DNA of 64,000 nucleotides from Bog-756 sp963699085 (lineage in GTDB: Bacteria; Actinomycetota; Acidimicrobiia; Acidimicrobiales; RAAP-2): positions 1-64,000 of the forward strand of contig CAVOTH010000003.1 in NCBI GenBank assembly GCA_963699085.1, given 5' to 3'. Position numbers and translations under genes: made by a program. Shown here piece by piece: positions 22,559 to 30,652 of the stretch. The notes under the pieces are model-generated. The model searched no databases, was not told where the DNA came from, and saw nothing but the letters and a program-made list of their open reading frames with translations. The stretch's first letter is position 1, and each line of letters starts with the position of its first letter.

Positions 22559-23514
22559 GTGCGGACACCATCGACTTCGAGACGGCCTCCCCGGCCGAGA
22601 TCCGGCGCTTCCTGCGCCCGGCCCCCGTCCAGCGGACCGTCACCCGCCGTTCGACCGACGGCGACGACCTCGGCGAGGTCGACCTCGACCCCGAGATGTT
22701 CGGGATCGAGCCCAACCAGGCCGTCCTCCATCAGGTGGTGACCGCCCAGCTGGCCGCCGCCCGCGCCGGCACCCAGTCGACCAAGACCCGCTCCGAGGTC
22801 CGTGGCGGTGGCGTCAAGCCCTTCCGCCAGAAGGGAACCGGCCGGGCCCGCGCCGGCTCCAGCCGCTCGCCGGTGTGGATCGGCGGTGGCGTCGCCCTCG
22901 GGCCGAAGCCCCGCTCCTACGCCCAGAAGACCCCCAAGAAGATGAAGGCATTGGCCTTGCGATCCGCCCTGTCGGACCGGGCCGCCCTCGGCCACGTGGC
23001 CCTGGTGGACGAGTGGACATTCGAGGTGCCGAGCACCAAGGCGGCCATCGCCTCCCTCAAGGCCCAGGGACTCGAGGGCCGGGTGCTGGTCGTGCTCAGC
23101 GAGGACGACTTCGTCGCCGACCGCTCGTTCGCCAACCTTCCCGATGTCCAGACCCTGCTGGCCGGCGAGCTCAACGCCTACGACATCCTGGTCAACGACT
23201 GGGTGGTCTTCACCGACGAGACGCTGCCCCAGCCCAGTGTGATCTCGTCGGTCGAGGTCGACGTGGTCGAGGACGCCGACGGCAACGTCGTCGAGATCGT
23301 CGAGACCGAGATCGACGTACTGGTCGACGCCACCGGTCACGTCACCGGGGCGGTGGAGACCCGGGTGGAAGAGATCCTGGATGCCGACGGGGAGATCGAG
23401 GCCCTGATCGAGACCGAGGTCGACCTGGAGATCGGTGCCGACGGCTCCGTCACCGGGGTCACCGAGATCGAGGTCGTCGAAGTGCCCGACGACGAAGAAG
23501 AGGAGCAGTCGTGA
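22555..23514 (+). CDS. rplD: 50S ribosomal protein L4 with a long acidic repeat tail
   Basis: L4 lines the constriction of the peptide exit tunnel. The core (about residues 45-222) is normal: NQAVLHQVVTAQLAAARAGT, the tunnel loop KTRSEVRGGGVKPFRQKGTG, and NAYDILVNDWVVFTDETL. The protein is 319 residues, whereas L4 is normally 200-225. There are about 27 extra N-terminal residues and a C-terminal extension of about 93 residues, made of four imperfect 18-20-residue repeats with DADG-like turns and ending in EEEEQS. The start is GTG 22555, overlapping rplC; the stop overlaps the rplW start. The tail has no frame break, so it is really encoded. Confidence 0.95.
   Translation: MSADTIDFETASPAEIRRFLRPAPVQRTVTRRSTDGDDLGEVDLDPEMFGIEPNQAVLHQVVTAQLAAARAGTQSTKTRSEVRGGGVKPFRQKGTGRARAGSSRSPVWIGGGVALGPKPRSYAQKTPKKMKALALRSALSDRAALGHVALVDEWTFEVPSTKAAIASLKAQGLEGRVLVVLSEDDFVADRSFANLPDVQTLLAGELNAYDILVNDWVVFTDETLPQPSVISSVEVDVVEDADGNVVEIVETEIDVLVDATGHVTGAVETRVEEILDADGEIEALIETEVDLEIGADGSVTGVTEIEVVEVPDDEEEEQS
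23248..23490 (+). repeat. Imperfect acidic repeats in the L4 C-terminal tail
   Basis: Four units of about 18-20 residues align around D-A-D/T-G-x-V followed by (V/I)-E-T-x-(V/I)-(D/E). The turn sequences are DADGNV, DATGHV, DADGEI and GADGSV. The spacing suggests internal duplication; codon use differs between units, so it is not recent. Confidence 0.75.
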
Positions 23515-23801
23515 GGGATCCCCACAACGTCCTGATCCGGCCCGTCGTGTCGGAGAAGTCGTACGCCCTGATGGACAACAACGTCTACGTCTTCGTGGTC
23601 GACCCGTCGGCCACCAAGATCGACGTCCGCTACGCCGTGGAGCAGGCCTTCGACGTGCGGGTCACCAACGTCAACACCCTCAATCGCAAGGGCAAGAACA
23701 AGCGCAACCGGAAGGGCGGCGGCATGGGCCACCGCTCCGACACCAAGCGGGCCATCGTCACCCTCGCCGCGGGTGACTCGATCGACCTGTTCGAGAACTG
23801 A
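23511..23801 (+). CDS. rplW: 50S ribosomal protein L23
   Basis: A 96-residue exit-port protein that docks trigger factor and SRP. GTG 23511 (RDPHNVLIRPVVSEKSYALM) overlaps the rplD stop. Conserved: KIDVRYAVEQAFDVRVTNVN and the basic loop KGKNKRNRKGG. Unlike its neighbours L4, L22 and L29 it has no acidic tail. Confidence 0.96.
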   Translation: MRDPHNVLIRPVVSEKSYALMDNNVYVFVVDPSATKIDVRYAVEQAFDVRVTNVNTLNRKGKNKRNRKGGGMGHRSDTKRAIVTLAAGDSIDLFEN

Positions 23802-23817
23802 GAGACCGGGACACCCC

Positions 23818-24654
23818 ATGGCATTGCGTTCACGTAAACCCACCAGCGCCGGGCGACGGTTCCAGACCGTCTCGGACTTCGCCGAGCTCACCACCGACCG
23901 GCCCGAGAAGTCGCTGCTGGCTCCGAAGCCCCGCACCGGCGGCCGCAACAACCACGGCCGCAAGACGGCCCGCCACCGTGGCGGCGGCCACAAGCAGCAG
24001 TACCGGATCATCGACTTCAAGCGCGACAAGGACGGGATCCCGGCCAAGGTCGCCACGATCGAATACGACCCGAACCGCAACGCCCGCATCGCCCTGCTGC
24101 ACTACCTCGACGGTGAGAAGCGCTACATCCTCGCCCCGGCCGGCATCCAGGTCGGCGATCGGCTGCAGTCGGGCCAGGGTGCCGAGATCCGTCCCGGAAA
24201 CGCCCTGCCCATGCGCTTCATCCCGGTCGGCTCGGTCATCCACAACGTCGAGCTCCGTGAGGGCCAGGGCGGCAAGATGGCCCGTGGCGCCGGCATGAGC
24301 GTGCAGCTGGTGGCGAAGGAGGGCGCGTTCGCCACCCTGCGCCTCCCGAGCACGGAGATGCGCCGGGTGTCGATCGACTGCCGGGCCACGCTCGGTATCG
24401 TCGGTAACTCGGAAGCCGAGCTGATCAAGATCGGCAAGGCCGGCCGCAATCGCTGGAAGGGCGTGCGCCCCCAGACCCGTGGGGTCGCCATGAACCCGGT
24501 CGACCACCCGCTGGGCGGCGGCGAGGGCAAGACCTCCGGTGGCCGCCATCCGGTGTCCCCGTGGGGTCAGCCCGAAGGCCGCACCCGTGCCCGCAACAAG
24601 GACTCCGACAAGATGATCGTCCGTCGTCGCCGCAAGCGCGGCGCGCGCCGGTAG
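23818..24654 (+). CDS. rplB: 50S ribosomal protein L2
   Basis: A 278-residue protein of the subunit interface, required for peptidyl-transferase centre assembly. ATG 23818 gives ALRSRKPTSAGRR. KTARHRGGGHKQQYRIIDFK, EYDPNRNARIALLHYLDGEK and the highly conserved RGVAMNPVDHPLGGGEGKTS are present. The C-terminus is very basic. Confidence 0.97.
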   Translation: MALRSRKPTSAGRRFQTVSDFAELTTDRPEKSLLAPKPRTGGRNNHGRKTARHRGGGHKQQYRIIDFKRDKDGIPAKVATIEYDPNRNARIALLHYLDGEKRYILAPAGIQVGDRLQSGQGAEIRPGNALPMRFIPVGSVIHNVELREGQGGKMARGAGMSVQLVAKEGAFATLRLPSTEMRRVSIDCRATLGIVGNSEAELIKIGKAGRNRWKGVRPQTRGVAMNPVDHPLGGGEGKTSGGRHPVSPWGQPEGRTRARNKDSDKMIVRRRRKRGARR

Positions 24655-24677
24655 GGAAGACAGAGGGAACGACACAC

Positions 24678-24956
24678 ATGCCCCGCAGCCTCAAGAAGGG
24701 TCCGTTCGTCGACGACCACCTGCTCAAGAAGGTGGACGTCCTCAACGCGGCCGGCGACAAGAAGGTCATCAAGACCTGGTCCCGGCGCTCCACGATCATC
24801 CCCGACATGGTCGGCCATACCATCGCCGTCCACGACGGGCGCAAGCACATCCCCGTCTACGTGACCGAGTCGATGGTCGGCCACAAGCTCGGCGAGTTCG
24901 CGCCGACCCGGACGTTCAAGTTCCATGCCGGCCAAGAGCGGGCGGGGAGGCGCTGA
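24678..24956 (+). CDS. rpsS: 30S ribosomal protein S19
   Basis: A 92-residue head protein: PRSLKKGPFVDDHLLKKVDV, SRRSTIIPDMVGHTIAVHDG, GHKLGEFAPTRTFKFHAG. It starts at ATG 24678 with GAGGGAAC upstream. rplV begins 1 nt after its stop. Confidence 0.97.
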   Translation: MPRSLKKGPFVDDHLLKKVDVLNAAGDKKVIKTWSRRSTIIPDMVGHTIAVHDGRKHIPVYVTESMVGHKLGEFAPTRTFKFHAGQERAGRR

Positions 24957-24957
24957 C

Positions 24958-25664
24958 GTGCCCGGAGTGAAGACCAACGAGCGCGAAGGCACCCGTGCGG
25001 TGCTGCGTCACAGCCGGATTTCGGCGTACAAGGTCCGCCAGGTCCTCGACCTGATCCGCGGGCAGGACGTCAACCTGGCGGCCGAGATCCTGGCCAACGG
25101 CGACCGTGAGGCCGCCACGGTGGTCGGCAAGGTCCTGGCTTCCGCCGTGGCCAACGCCACGCACAACGACGGGCAGGATTCCGAGGAGCTGTTCGTCTCG
25201 GCCTGCTATGCCGACGAGGGCAGCACGCTCAAGCGGTGGCGCCCCCGGGCGAGAGGCCGTGCCACCCGCATCCGCAAGCGGACGTCGCACATCACCATCA
25301 TCGTGAGCCGTATGCCCGACGAGCAGATCGCCCGACGCCGGGCCAAGCAGTCCGCCGCCGGTGGTCAGCGCTCGCGCCGTGTGGCCGGATCGCGCCGGAA
25401 CCGGGCGACCGAGACGACGCACGGCGACCCACGGCCACGACCGACACGCGGTGCAGAGGCGTGGCCCGAGGAAGCGACGATGCAGAGCCGACGACGTGGT
25501 GACCGAGACCGAGGCCGGACCCCTGGAGGAGTCGGACCTCGAGACGGACGAGACGGGCCGAGACGGACGACGACGACGACCGACGAGGTCGAGGACGAGG
25601 ATACGAGGACGGCGACACCGCCGACGACGAATCCGGCGACACCGCCGAAGAGAAGGGCAAGTAG
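24958..25664 (+). CDS. rplV: 50S ribosomal protein L22 with a frameshifted acidic C-terminal tail
   Basis: L22 lines the exit tunnel and its hairpin approaches the L4 loop. The core (about residues 1-125) is intact: RAVLRHSRISAYKVRQVLDL, SAVANATHNDGQDSEELFVS and the hairpin GSTLKRWRPRARGRATRIRK, then THITII-type ending SHITIIVSRM. After about 25395 the obvious protein switches frame several times: DDVVTETEAGPLEESDLETD in one frame, DEVEDEDT in another, and YEDGDTADDESGDTAEEKGK ending at TAG 25662 in the third. That TAG directly precedes the rpsC ATG. With at least three indels corrected, the protein has an acidic tail of about 90 residues. Left uncorrected, the starting frame runs on to 25680. 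Confidence 0.9.
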
Positions 25665-26633
25665 ATGGGCCAGAAGGTAAACCCCTACGGGTTCCGGCTC
25701 GGCGTCACGACCGACTGGAAGTCGCGCTGGTTCGAAGAGCGCAACTACCAGAACTGCGTGATCGAGGACTGGGAGATCCGTGACTATCTGATGTCGCAGC
25801 TCGAGTCGGCCGCTGTCAGCCGCATCGAGATCGAGCGCACCCGTGACCGCCTGCGGGTGGACATCCACACCGCGCGTCCGGGCATCGTGATCGGCCGCCG
25901 CGGCGCCGAGGCCGACCGCCTCAAGAAGAAGATCGAGGAGATCACCGGCCTCAACAACCGGATCCAGCTCAACATCCAGGAGATCAAGCAGCCCGAGCTC
26001 GACGCCGCACTGATCGCACAGGGCATCTGCGACCAGCTGGCTCGCCGGGTCGCCTTCCGCCGTGCCATGAAGCGCTCGATCCAGACCGTGCAGAAGGCCG
26101 GCGCCCTCGGCGTCCGGGTCCAGTGCTCCGGTCGTCTGGGTGGCTCCGAGATGTCGCGCAAGGAGTCCTACCGCGAGGGCCGGGTACCGCTGCACACCCT
26201 GCGGGCCGACATCGACTACGGCTTCCGCGAGGCCAAGACCACCTACGGCCGCATCGGCGTGAAGGTGTGGATCTACAAGGGCGACATCCTCCCCTACAAG
26301 ATCTCCTCCGAGGAGAAGATCACCCGCGAGGCGGCCATGGCGGTCGGGGAGACGTCGGGCCAGGGCGGCGAGTCGGCACCGCGCCGCCTCATCACCGCCG
26401 GTGGCGGTCGCCGTCTGGCCGGCCAGGGCGCCCCGGGCAGCGTGGTCACCCTCGACCCCGAAGAGTCCGAGACCGAGGTCCCCCAGGGACTGGCCGACCA
26501 CAACCCGGCGGACATCGCCGCCGCGCCGGCCGTGCCGGACGATCTCGAGCGCATCCTCACCGAGGACGAGGAGATCGAGCGCAAGACCCGCGAGCATCAC
26601 GAGACCCCGCACTTCCGCAAGGAGGTCGACTGA
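25665..26633 (+). CDS. rpsC: 30S ribosomal protein S3, long C-terminus
   Basis: S3 lies at the mRNA entry channel. The KH domain is clear (IVIGRRGAEADRLKKKIEEI) and the C-terminal S3 domain contains GALGVRVQCSGRLGGSEMSR and TTYGRIGVKVWIYKGDILPY. The protein is 322 residues, against 210-275 normally. The last 90 residues are a Gly/Arg stretch followed by an acidic segment (LERILTEDEEIERKTREHHE). It starts at ATG 25665, next to the rplV stop. Confidence 0.96.
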   Translation: MGQKVNPYGFRLGVTTDWKSRWFEERNYQNCVIEDWEIRDYLMSQLESAAVSRIEIERTRDRLRVDIHTARPGIVIGRRGAEADRLKKKIEEITGLNNRIQLNIQEIKQPELDAALIAQGICDQLARRVAFRRAMKRSIQTVQKAGALGVRVQCSGRLGGSEMSRKESYREGRVPLHTLRADIDYGFREAKTTYGRIGVKVWIYKGDILPYKISSEEKITREAAMAVGETSGQGGESAPRRLITAGGGRRLAGQGAPGSVVTLDPEESETEVPQGLADHNPADIAAAPAVPDDLERILTEDEEIERKTREHHETPHFRKEVD

Positions 26634-26634
26634 C

Positions 26635-27072
26635 ATGTTGATGCCCCGCAAGGTGAAGCACCGCAAGCAGCAACGCGGTCGGATGTCCGGCAAGGCCAAG
26701 GGTGGGAGCGAGGTCACCTTCGGTGACTTCGGGATCCAGGCCCTCGAGCCGGCATGGATGACGGCCCGACAGATCGAAGCCGCCCGTATCGCCATGACCC
26801 GCCACGTCAAGCGTGGTGGCAAGGTGTGGATCCGGGTGTTCCCGGACCGGCCGGTCACCAAGAAGCCGGCGGAGACCCGCATGGGCTCGGGCAAGGGCAA
26901 CCCCGAGCACTGGGTCGCCGTCGTCAAGCCCGGGCGCATCCTGTTCGAGCTGGCCGGGGTGGAGCAGGATCTGGCCCGCGAGGCCATGAACCGCGCCATC
27001 CAGAAGCTCCCGTTCAAGGCGCGGTTCGTGGTGCGCCCCGGGACCCACGGCACGCCGGAGGTGCAGGTCTGA
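26635..27072 (+). CDS. rplP: 50S ribosomal protein L16
   Basis: A 145-residue protein that organises the A-site region. The MLMPRKVKHRKQQRG start at ATG 26635 matches the family. Then EVTFGDFGIQALEPAWMTAR, QIEAARIAMTRHVKRGGKVW, RMGSGKGNPEHWVAVVKPGR. The stop overlaps the rpmC start (TGATG). Confidence 0.96.
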   Translation: MLMPRKVKHRKQQRGRMSGKAKGGSEVTFGDFGIQALEPAWMTARQIEAARIAMTRHVKRGGKVWIRVFPDRPVTKKPAETRMGSGKGNPEHWVAVVKPGRILFELAGVEQDLAREAMNRAIQKLPFKARFVVRPGTHGTPEVQV

Positions 27073-27552
27073 TGGCCACCGCCGCCGAAATCTCCGAGTA
27101 CGACACCGAGGAGCTGGAGCGCCAGCTGGGCGAGACCCGGCGCGAGCTCTTCAACCTCCGGTTCCAACTGGCCACCGGCCAGTTGGACAACTTCTCCCGG
27201 ATGAGCCACGTCCGCAAGGACGTGGCCCGGATGCTGACCGAGCTCCGCAACCGCGAGATCGCCGAGGCCGAAGGCCTCGCCCTGGACCAGTTGCCGGCCC
27301 ACCTGGCCGCGGCACGGCGCCGGGACGAGGACGAGGCCAAGGGCCGCGACAAGAGCACTGCATCGGAGCGTCGGGCCGCAGCCCGGGCCGAGGCCGAGGC
27401 CGCGAGAGCGACGACGACCACGACCACGATCACGACGATGACGAGTCCGCAGACGACGACGTGGTCGCCGAGGACACCGAGACCCTGTCGAGGGCGCAGT
27501 CGACGAGGACACAGTCGACGAGGCTGCCGAGGACGCAGAGGAGAACGACTGA
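27072..27552 (+). CDS. rpmC: 50S ribosomal protein L29 with an acidic His/Asp tail, two frameshifts
   Basis: L29 sits beside L23 at the tunnel exit. The core MATAAEISEYDTEELERQLG and LFNLRFQLATGQLDNFSRMS is normal and ends at about residue 65. An Ala/Arg/Glu helix follows, then a very acidic tail: ESDDDHDHDHDDDESADDDV in one frame and EGAVDEDTVDEAAEDAEEND in the next, ending at a TGA that overlaps the rpsQ ATG. Two single-base losses (about 27400-27404 and 27486-27490) explain the frame changes. The corrected length is about 160 residues, twice the norm. The frames either side are Thr- or Arg-rich and unnatural. Confidence 0.88.
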
Positions 27553-27843
27553 TGGCCGACGAGCAGCGTGCCGAGGGCACGACCGAGGAGCGGGCCAACG
27601 CCCGCAAGGTCCGCGAGGGCCTGGTGGTATCCGACGCGATGGAGGCGACCGTGGTCGTGGCCGTCGTCGAGCGGGTCCGGCACCCCCGCTACGGCAAGAC
27701 CGTGCAGCGGACCAAGAAGCTCTACGTCCACGACGGCGGAGAACACGGCCAAGGTGGGCGACCGGGTGCGGGTCGTGGAGACCCGTCCGCTGTCGAAGCT
27801 CAAGCGTTGGCGGCTGACCGAGGTCCTGGAGCGTGCACGATGA
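27552..27843 (+). CDS. rpsQ: 30S ribosomal protein S17, one frameshift
   Basis: A primary 16S rRNA-binding protein. After an acidic N-terminal extension of about 18 residues comes REGLVVSDAMEATVVVAVVE and HPRYGKTVQRTKKLYVHD. One extra G at about 27737-27740 shifts the frame, and the protein continues as AENTAKVGDRVRVVETRPLS to the stop at 27841-27843. Corrected length 96 residues. The stop overlaps the rplN ATG (ATGA). Confidence 0.92.
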
Positions 27844-28208
27844 TCCAGCAGGAATCACGACTGCGGGTGGCCGACAATTCGGGCGCCAAGGAAGTGCTGT
27901 GCATCAAGGTGCTCGGGGGCTCACGCCGTCGCTACGCCTCGATCGGCGACGTCTTCGTGGCCACCGTCAAGGACGCCATCCCCGGAGCGGCGGTCAAGAA
28001 GGGTGACGTCGTGAAGTGCGTCGTCGTCCGGACCAAGAAGGAGAAGCGCCGTCCCGACGGCAGCTACATCCGCTTCGACGAAAATGCCGCCGTCCTCATC
28101 AACGACCAGCAGCAGCCCCGGGGGACCCGCATCTTCGGGCCCGTCGGCCGGGAGCTGCGCGACAAGCGCTTCATGCGGATCATCTCGCTGGCGCCGGAGG
28201 TGCTCTAG
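27840..28208 (+). CDS. rplN: 50S ribosomal protein L14
   Basis: A 122-residue subunit-interface protein: MIQQESRLRVADNSGAKEVL, the signature region AAVKKGDVVKCVVVRTKKEK and RGTRIFGPVGRELRDKRFMR. It starts at ATG 27840, overlapping rpsQ; rplX starts immediately after the stop. Confidence 0.97.
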   Translation: MIQQESRLRVADNSGAKEVLCIKVLGGSRRRYASIGDVFVATVKDAIPGAAVKKGDVVKCVVVRTKKEKRRPDGSYIRFDENAAVLINDQQQPRGTRIFGPVGRELRDKRFMRIISLAPEVL

Positions 28209-28517
28209 ATGCGTATCAAGAAGGGTGACAAGGTCCAGGTCCTCTCGGGCAAGGACCGGGGCAAGCAGGCCAGCGTGGTCCGCGCCTTCCCGGCCGAGGG
28301 CCGGGTCATCGTCGAAGGTGTCCACGTGGCCAAGCGCCACGCCAAGCCGACCCGGGCCACCATGCAGGGCGGCGTGATCGACAAGTTCATGCCCATCTCC
28401 GTCTCCTCGGTGGCCATCGTCTGCAGTTCCTGCGGCGTCCCCACCCGGATCGGGATGCGGGTCGACGAGCAGGGTCGCAAGATCCGGGTCTGCCGCAAGT
28501 GCGGGGCGGACCTGTGA
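28209..28517 (+). CDS. rplX: 50S ribosomal protein L24 with C-terminal Cys4 motif
   Basis: A 102-residue assembly initiator at the tunnel exit. The KOW motif is KKGDKVQVLSGKDRGKQASV. The C-terminus carries paired cysteines (VCSSCGVPTRIG and VCRKCGADL), a zinc-ribbon form of L24. The stop overlaps the rplE ATG. Confidence 0.96.
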   Translation: MRIKKGDKVQVLSGKDRGKQASVVRAFPAEGRVIVEGVHVAKRHAKPTRATMQGGVIDKFMPISVSSVAIVCSSCGVPTRIGMRVDEQGRKIRVCRKCGADL

Positions 28518-29089
28518 TGGCCTCGACCGCAGCGGCCGAGCGGCCGCGTCTGAAGAAGCGCTACGACGACAAGGTGCGGGCCGAGCTCAAGGAGACCCTG
28601 GGCCTGGACAACATCATGGAGGTCCCGCGCCTCACCAAGATCGTGATCAACATGGGCGTGGGCCGCGCCACCCAGCAGAAGTCGCTCATCGAGGGCGCCA
28701 TCCGCGACCTCGAGATCATCGCCGGCCAGAAGCCGGTGGTGACCCGGGCCAAGAAGTCGATCGCCTCGTTCAAGCTGCGCGAGGGACAGGAGATCGGCGC
28801 CAAGGTGACCCTCAGGGGCGACCGGGCCTGGGAGTTCTTCGACCGTCTGGTGTCCATGGCCATCCCCCGAATCCGGGACTTCCGCGGGCTGTCGCCCCGG
28901 TCGTTCGACGGCCACGGCAACTACACATTCGGCGTGACCGAGCAGCTGATCTTTCCCGAGGTCGAATACGACAGGATCGATACCACCCGGGGCATGGACA
29001 TCACTATCGCTACGACCGCACGAACCGACGACGAGGGCCGGGCACTGCTCGCCGCCTTCGGCTTCCCGTTCCGCAAGGAGAACCAGTAA
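28517..29089 (+). CDS. rplE: 50S ribosomal protein L5
   Basis: A 190-residue 5S rRNA-binding protein of the central protuberance. ATG 28517 (MASTAAAERPRLKKRYDD) overlaps the rplX stop. Conserved: NIMEVPRLTKIVINMGVGRA, ITGQKPV-type segment IIAGQKPVVTRAKKSIASFK, and GHGNYTFGVTEQLIFPEVEY. Confidence 0.96.
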   Translation: MASTAAAERPRLKKRYDDKVRAELKETLGLDNIMEVPRLTKIVINMGVGRATQQKSLIEGAIRDLEIIAGQKPVVTRAKKSIASFKLREGQEIGAKVTLRGDRAWEFFDRLVSMAIPRIRDFRGLSPRSFDGHGNYTFGVTEQLIFPEVEYDRIDTTRGMDITIATTARTDDEGRALLAAFGFPFRKENQ

Positions 29090-29093
29090 CCCC

Positions 29094-29279
29094 ATGGCGA
29101 AGAAGGCTTTGATCGAGAAGCAGCAGCGCACCCCCAAGTTCAAGGTCCGCGGGTACACGCGGTGCCGCCGGTGCGGCCGCCCGAAGTCGGTGTACCGCAA
29201 GTTCGGCCTGTGCCGGATCTGCCTGCGGGTGATGGTCCACGCCGGGGAGATCCCCGGCGTGACGAAGGCCAGTTGGTGA
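29094..29279 (+). CDS. rpsN: 30S ribosomal protein S14, zinc-binding type (type Z)
   Basis: A 61-residue S14 with the four-cysteine site RCRRCGRPKSVYRKFGLCRI plus CL, and the ending PGVTKASW typical of type Z. Starts at ATG 29094, 4 nt after rplE. Confidence 0.96.
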   Translation: MAKKALIEKQQRTPKFKVRGYTRCRRCGRPKSVYRKFGLCRICLRVMVHAGEIPGVTKASW

Positions 29280-29295
29280 GAGGAGGCGACGAACT

Positions 29296-29700
29296 ATGAC
29301 GATGACCGACCCGATTGCCGACATGCTGACCCGCATCCGGAACGCCAACACCGCCCACTTCGACACCGTGTCGATGCCCGGCTCCAAGCTCAAGGAGTCG
29401 CTGGCCGCCATCCTCGTGGAGGAGGGCTACATCGGTGGTTTCCAGGTGAGCGACACACCGGGCAAGCCCGGCAAGACGCTGCAGATCACCATGAAGTACG
29501 CACCCGACCGCGCCCGGACCATCTCCGGGATCAAGCGGGTGTCCAAGCCCGGCCTGCGGATCTACGCCCGGGCCGACAAGATCCACCGCGTGCTCGGCGG
29601 TCTCGGTGTGGCGGTGGTCTCCACCTCCAAGGGCCTGATGACCGACCGCGAGGCGCGCAAGCGCCGCATGGGCGGCGAGGTGCTCTGCTATGTCTGGTAA
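29296..29700 (+). CDS. rpsH: 30S ribosomal protein S8
   Basis: A 134-residue primary 16S rRNA-binding protein: MTMTDPIADMLTRIRNANTA, then GIKRVSKPGLRIYARADKIH and the C-terminal STSKGLMTDREARKRRMGGE, ending VLCYVW. ATG 29296 follows GAGGAGG. Confidence 0.97.
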   Translation: MTMTDPIADMLTRIRNANTAHFDTVSMPGSKLKESLAAILVEEGYIGGFQVSDTPGKPGKTLQITMKYAPDRARTISGIKRVSKPGLRIYARADKIHRVLGGLGVAVVSTSKGLMTDREARKRRMGGEVLCYVW

Positions 29701-29746
29701 CCGCTTCCATGATCCGCGTCCACGCCCCGCAGGGAGGTGACTGCTG

Positions 29747-30289
29747 ATGTCCCGCATCGGACGTTCGCCGATCAACGTGCCCTCCGGGGTCACCATCGCC
29801 ATCGGCGAGGACCACCGCGTCACGGTCAAGGGCCCCCAGGGCGAGTTGGCCCGTCAGGTGCCCGCCGCCATCAGCTTCCGCCAGGACGGTGACGTCCTGA
29901 CGGTCGAGCGGCCGGACGACCAGCGCCAGAACCGTGCGCTCCACGGCCTGACCCGGTCGCTGGTGGCCAACATGGTCACCGGTGTCACCGAGGGCTTCTC
30001 GAAGGAGCTCGAGATCGTCGGCGTCGGCTACCGCGCCGTGCCCAAGGGCCCCGGGGCCCTGGAGCTGGCACTCGGATTCTCGCACCCGGTCTTCGTGGAC
30101 GCCCCGGAAGGCGTCACCTTCGAAGTCCCGAGTGCCACCCGGATCATCATCAAGGGAATCGACAAGGAGAAGGTCGGACAGGTCGCCGCCGACATCCGCA
30201 AGTTGCGTAAGCCCGAGCCCTACAAGGGCAAGGGCATCCGCTACGCGGGTGAGCGGGTCGTCCGCAAGGCCGGGAAGGCAGCCAAGTAA
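29747..30289 (+). CDS. rplF: 50S ribosomal protein L6
   Basis: A 180-residue two-domain protein near the factor-binding centre: SRIGRSPINVPSGVTIAI, VKGPQGELARQV, and the C-terminal signature EPYKGKGIRYAGERVVRKAG. GGAGGTGA precedes ATG 29747. The stop overlaps the rplR ATG (TAATG). Confidence 0.97.
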   Translation: MSRIGRSPINVPSGVTIAIGEDHRVTVKGPQGELARQVPAAISFRQDGDVLTVERPDDQRQNRALHGLTRSLVANMVTGVTEGFSKELEIVGVGYRAVPKGPGALELALGFSHPVFVDAPEGVTFEVPSATRIIIKGIDKEKVGQVAADIRKLRKPEPYKGKGIRYAGERVVRKAGKAAK

Positions 30290-30651
30290 TGGCACGCACT
30301 GATCACAAGCTCGAGCTCCGCCGGCGCCGCCACAAGCGGGTCCGCCGTCGGGTCGAGGGCACCGCCCAGCGCCCGCGCCTGGCCGTGTTCCGCTCCAACA
30401 AGCACATCACCGCCCAGCTCATCGACGATCTCGCCGGCCGCACCCTGGCCTCGGCATCGTCGGTCGAGCCCTCCCTCCGGGAGACCTCGGGCGGCAACAT
30501 CGCCGCGGCCACCGCCGTGGGGTCACTGGTGGCCTCGCGGGCCAAGGACGCCGGCATCACCACCGTGGTCTTCGACCGCGGCGGCTTCGCCTACCACGGG
30601 CGGGTGGCCGCCCTGGCCGACGCCGCCCGCGCCGAGGGACTGGAGTTCTGA
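30289..30651 (+). CDS. rplR: 50S ribosomal protein L18
   Basis: A 120-residue 5S rRNA-binding protein: RRRRHKRVRRRVEGTAQRPR, LAVFRSNKHITAQLIDDLAG, and VVFDRGGFAYHGRVAALADA. Starts at ATG 30289; rpsE follows 1 nt after its stop. Confidence 0.97.
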   Translation: MARTDHKLELRRRRHKRVRRRVEGTAQRPRLAVFRSNKHITAQLIDDLAGRTLASASSVEPSLRETSGGNIAAATAVGSLVASRAKDAGITTVVFDRGGFAYHGRVAALADAARAEGLEF

Positions 30652-30652
30652 G

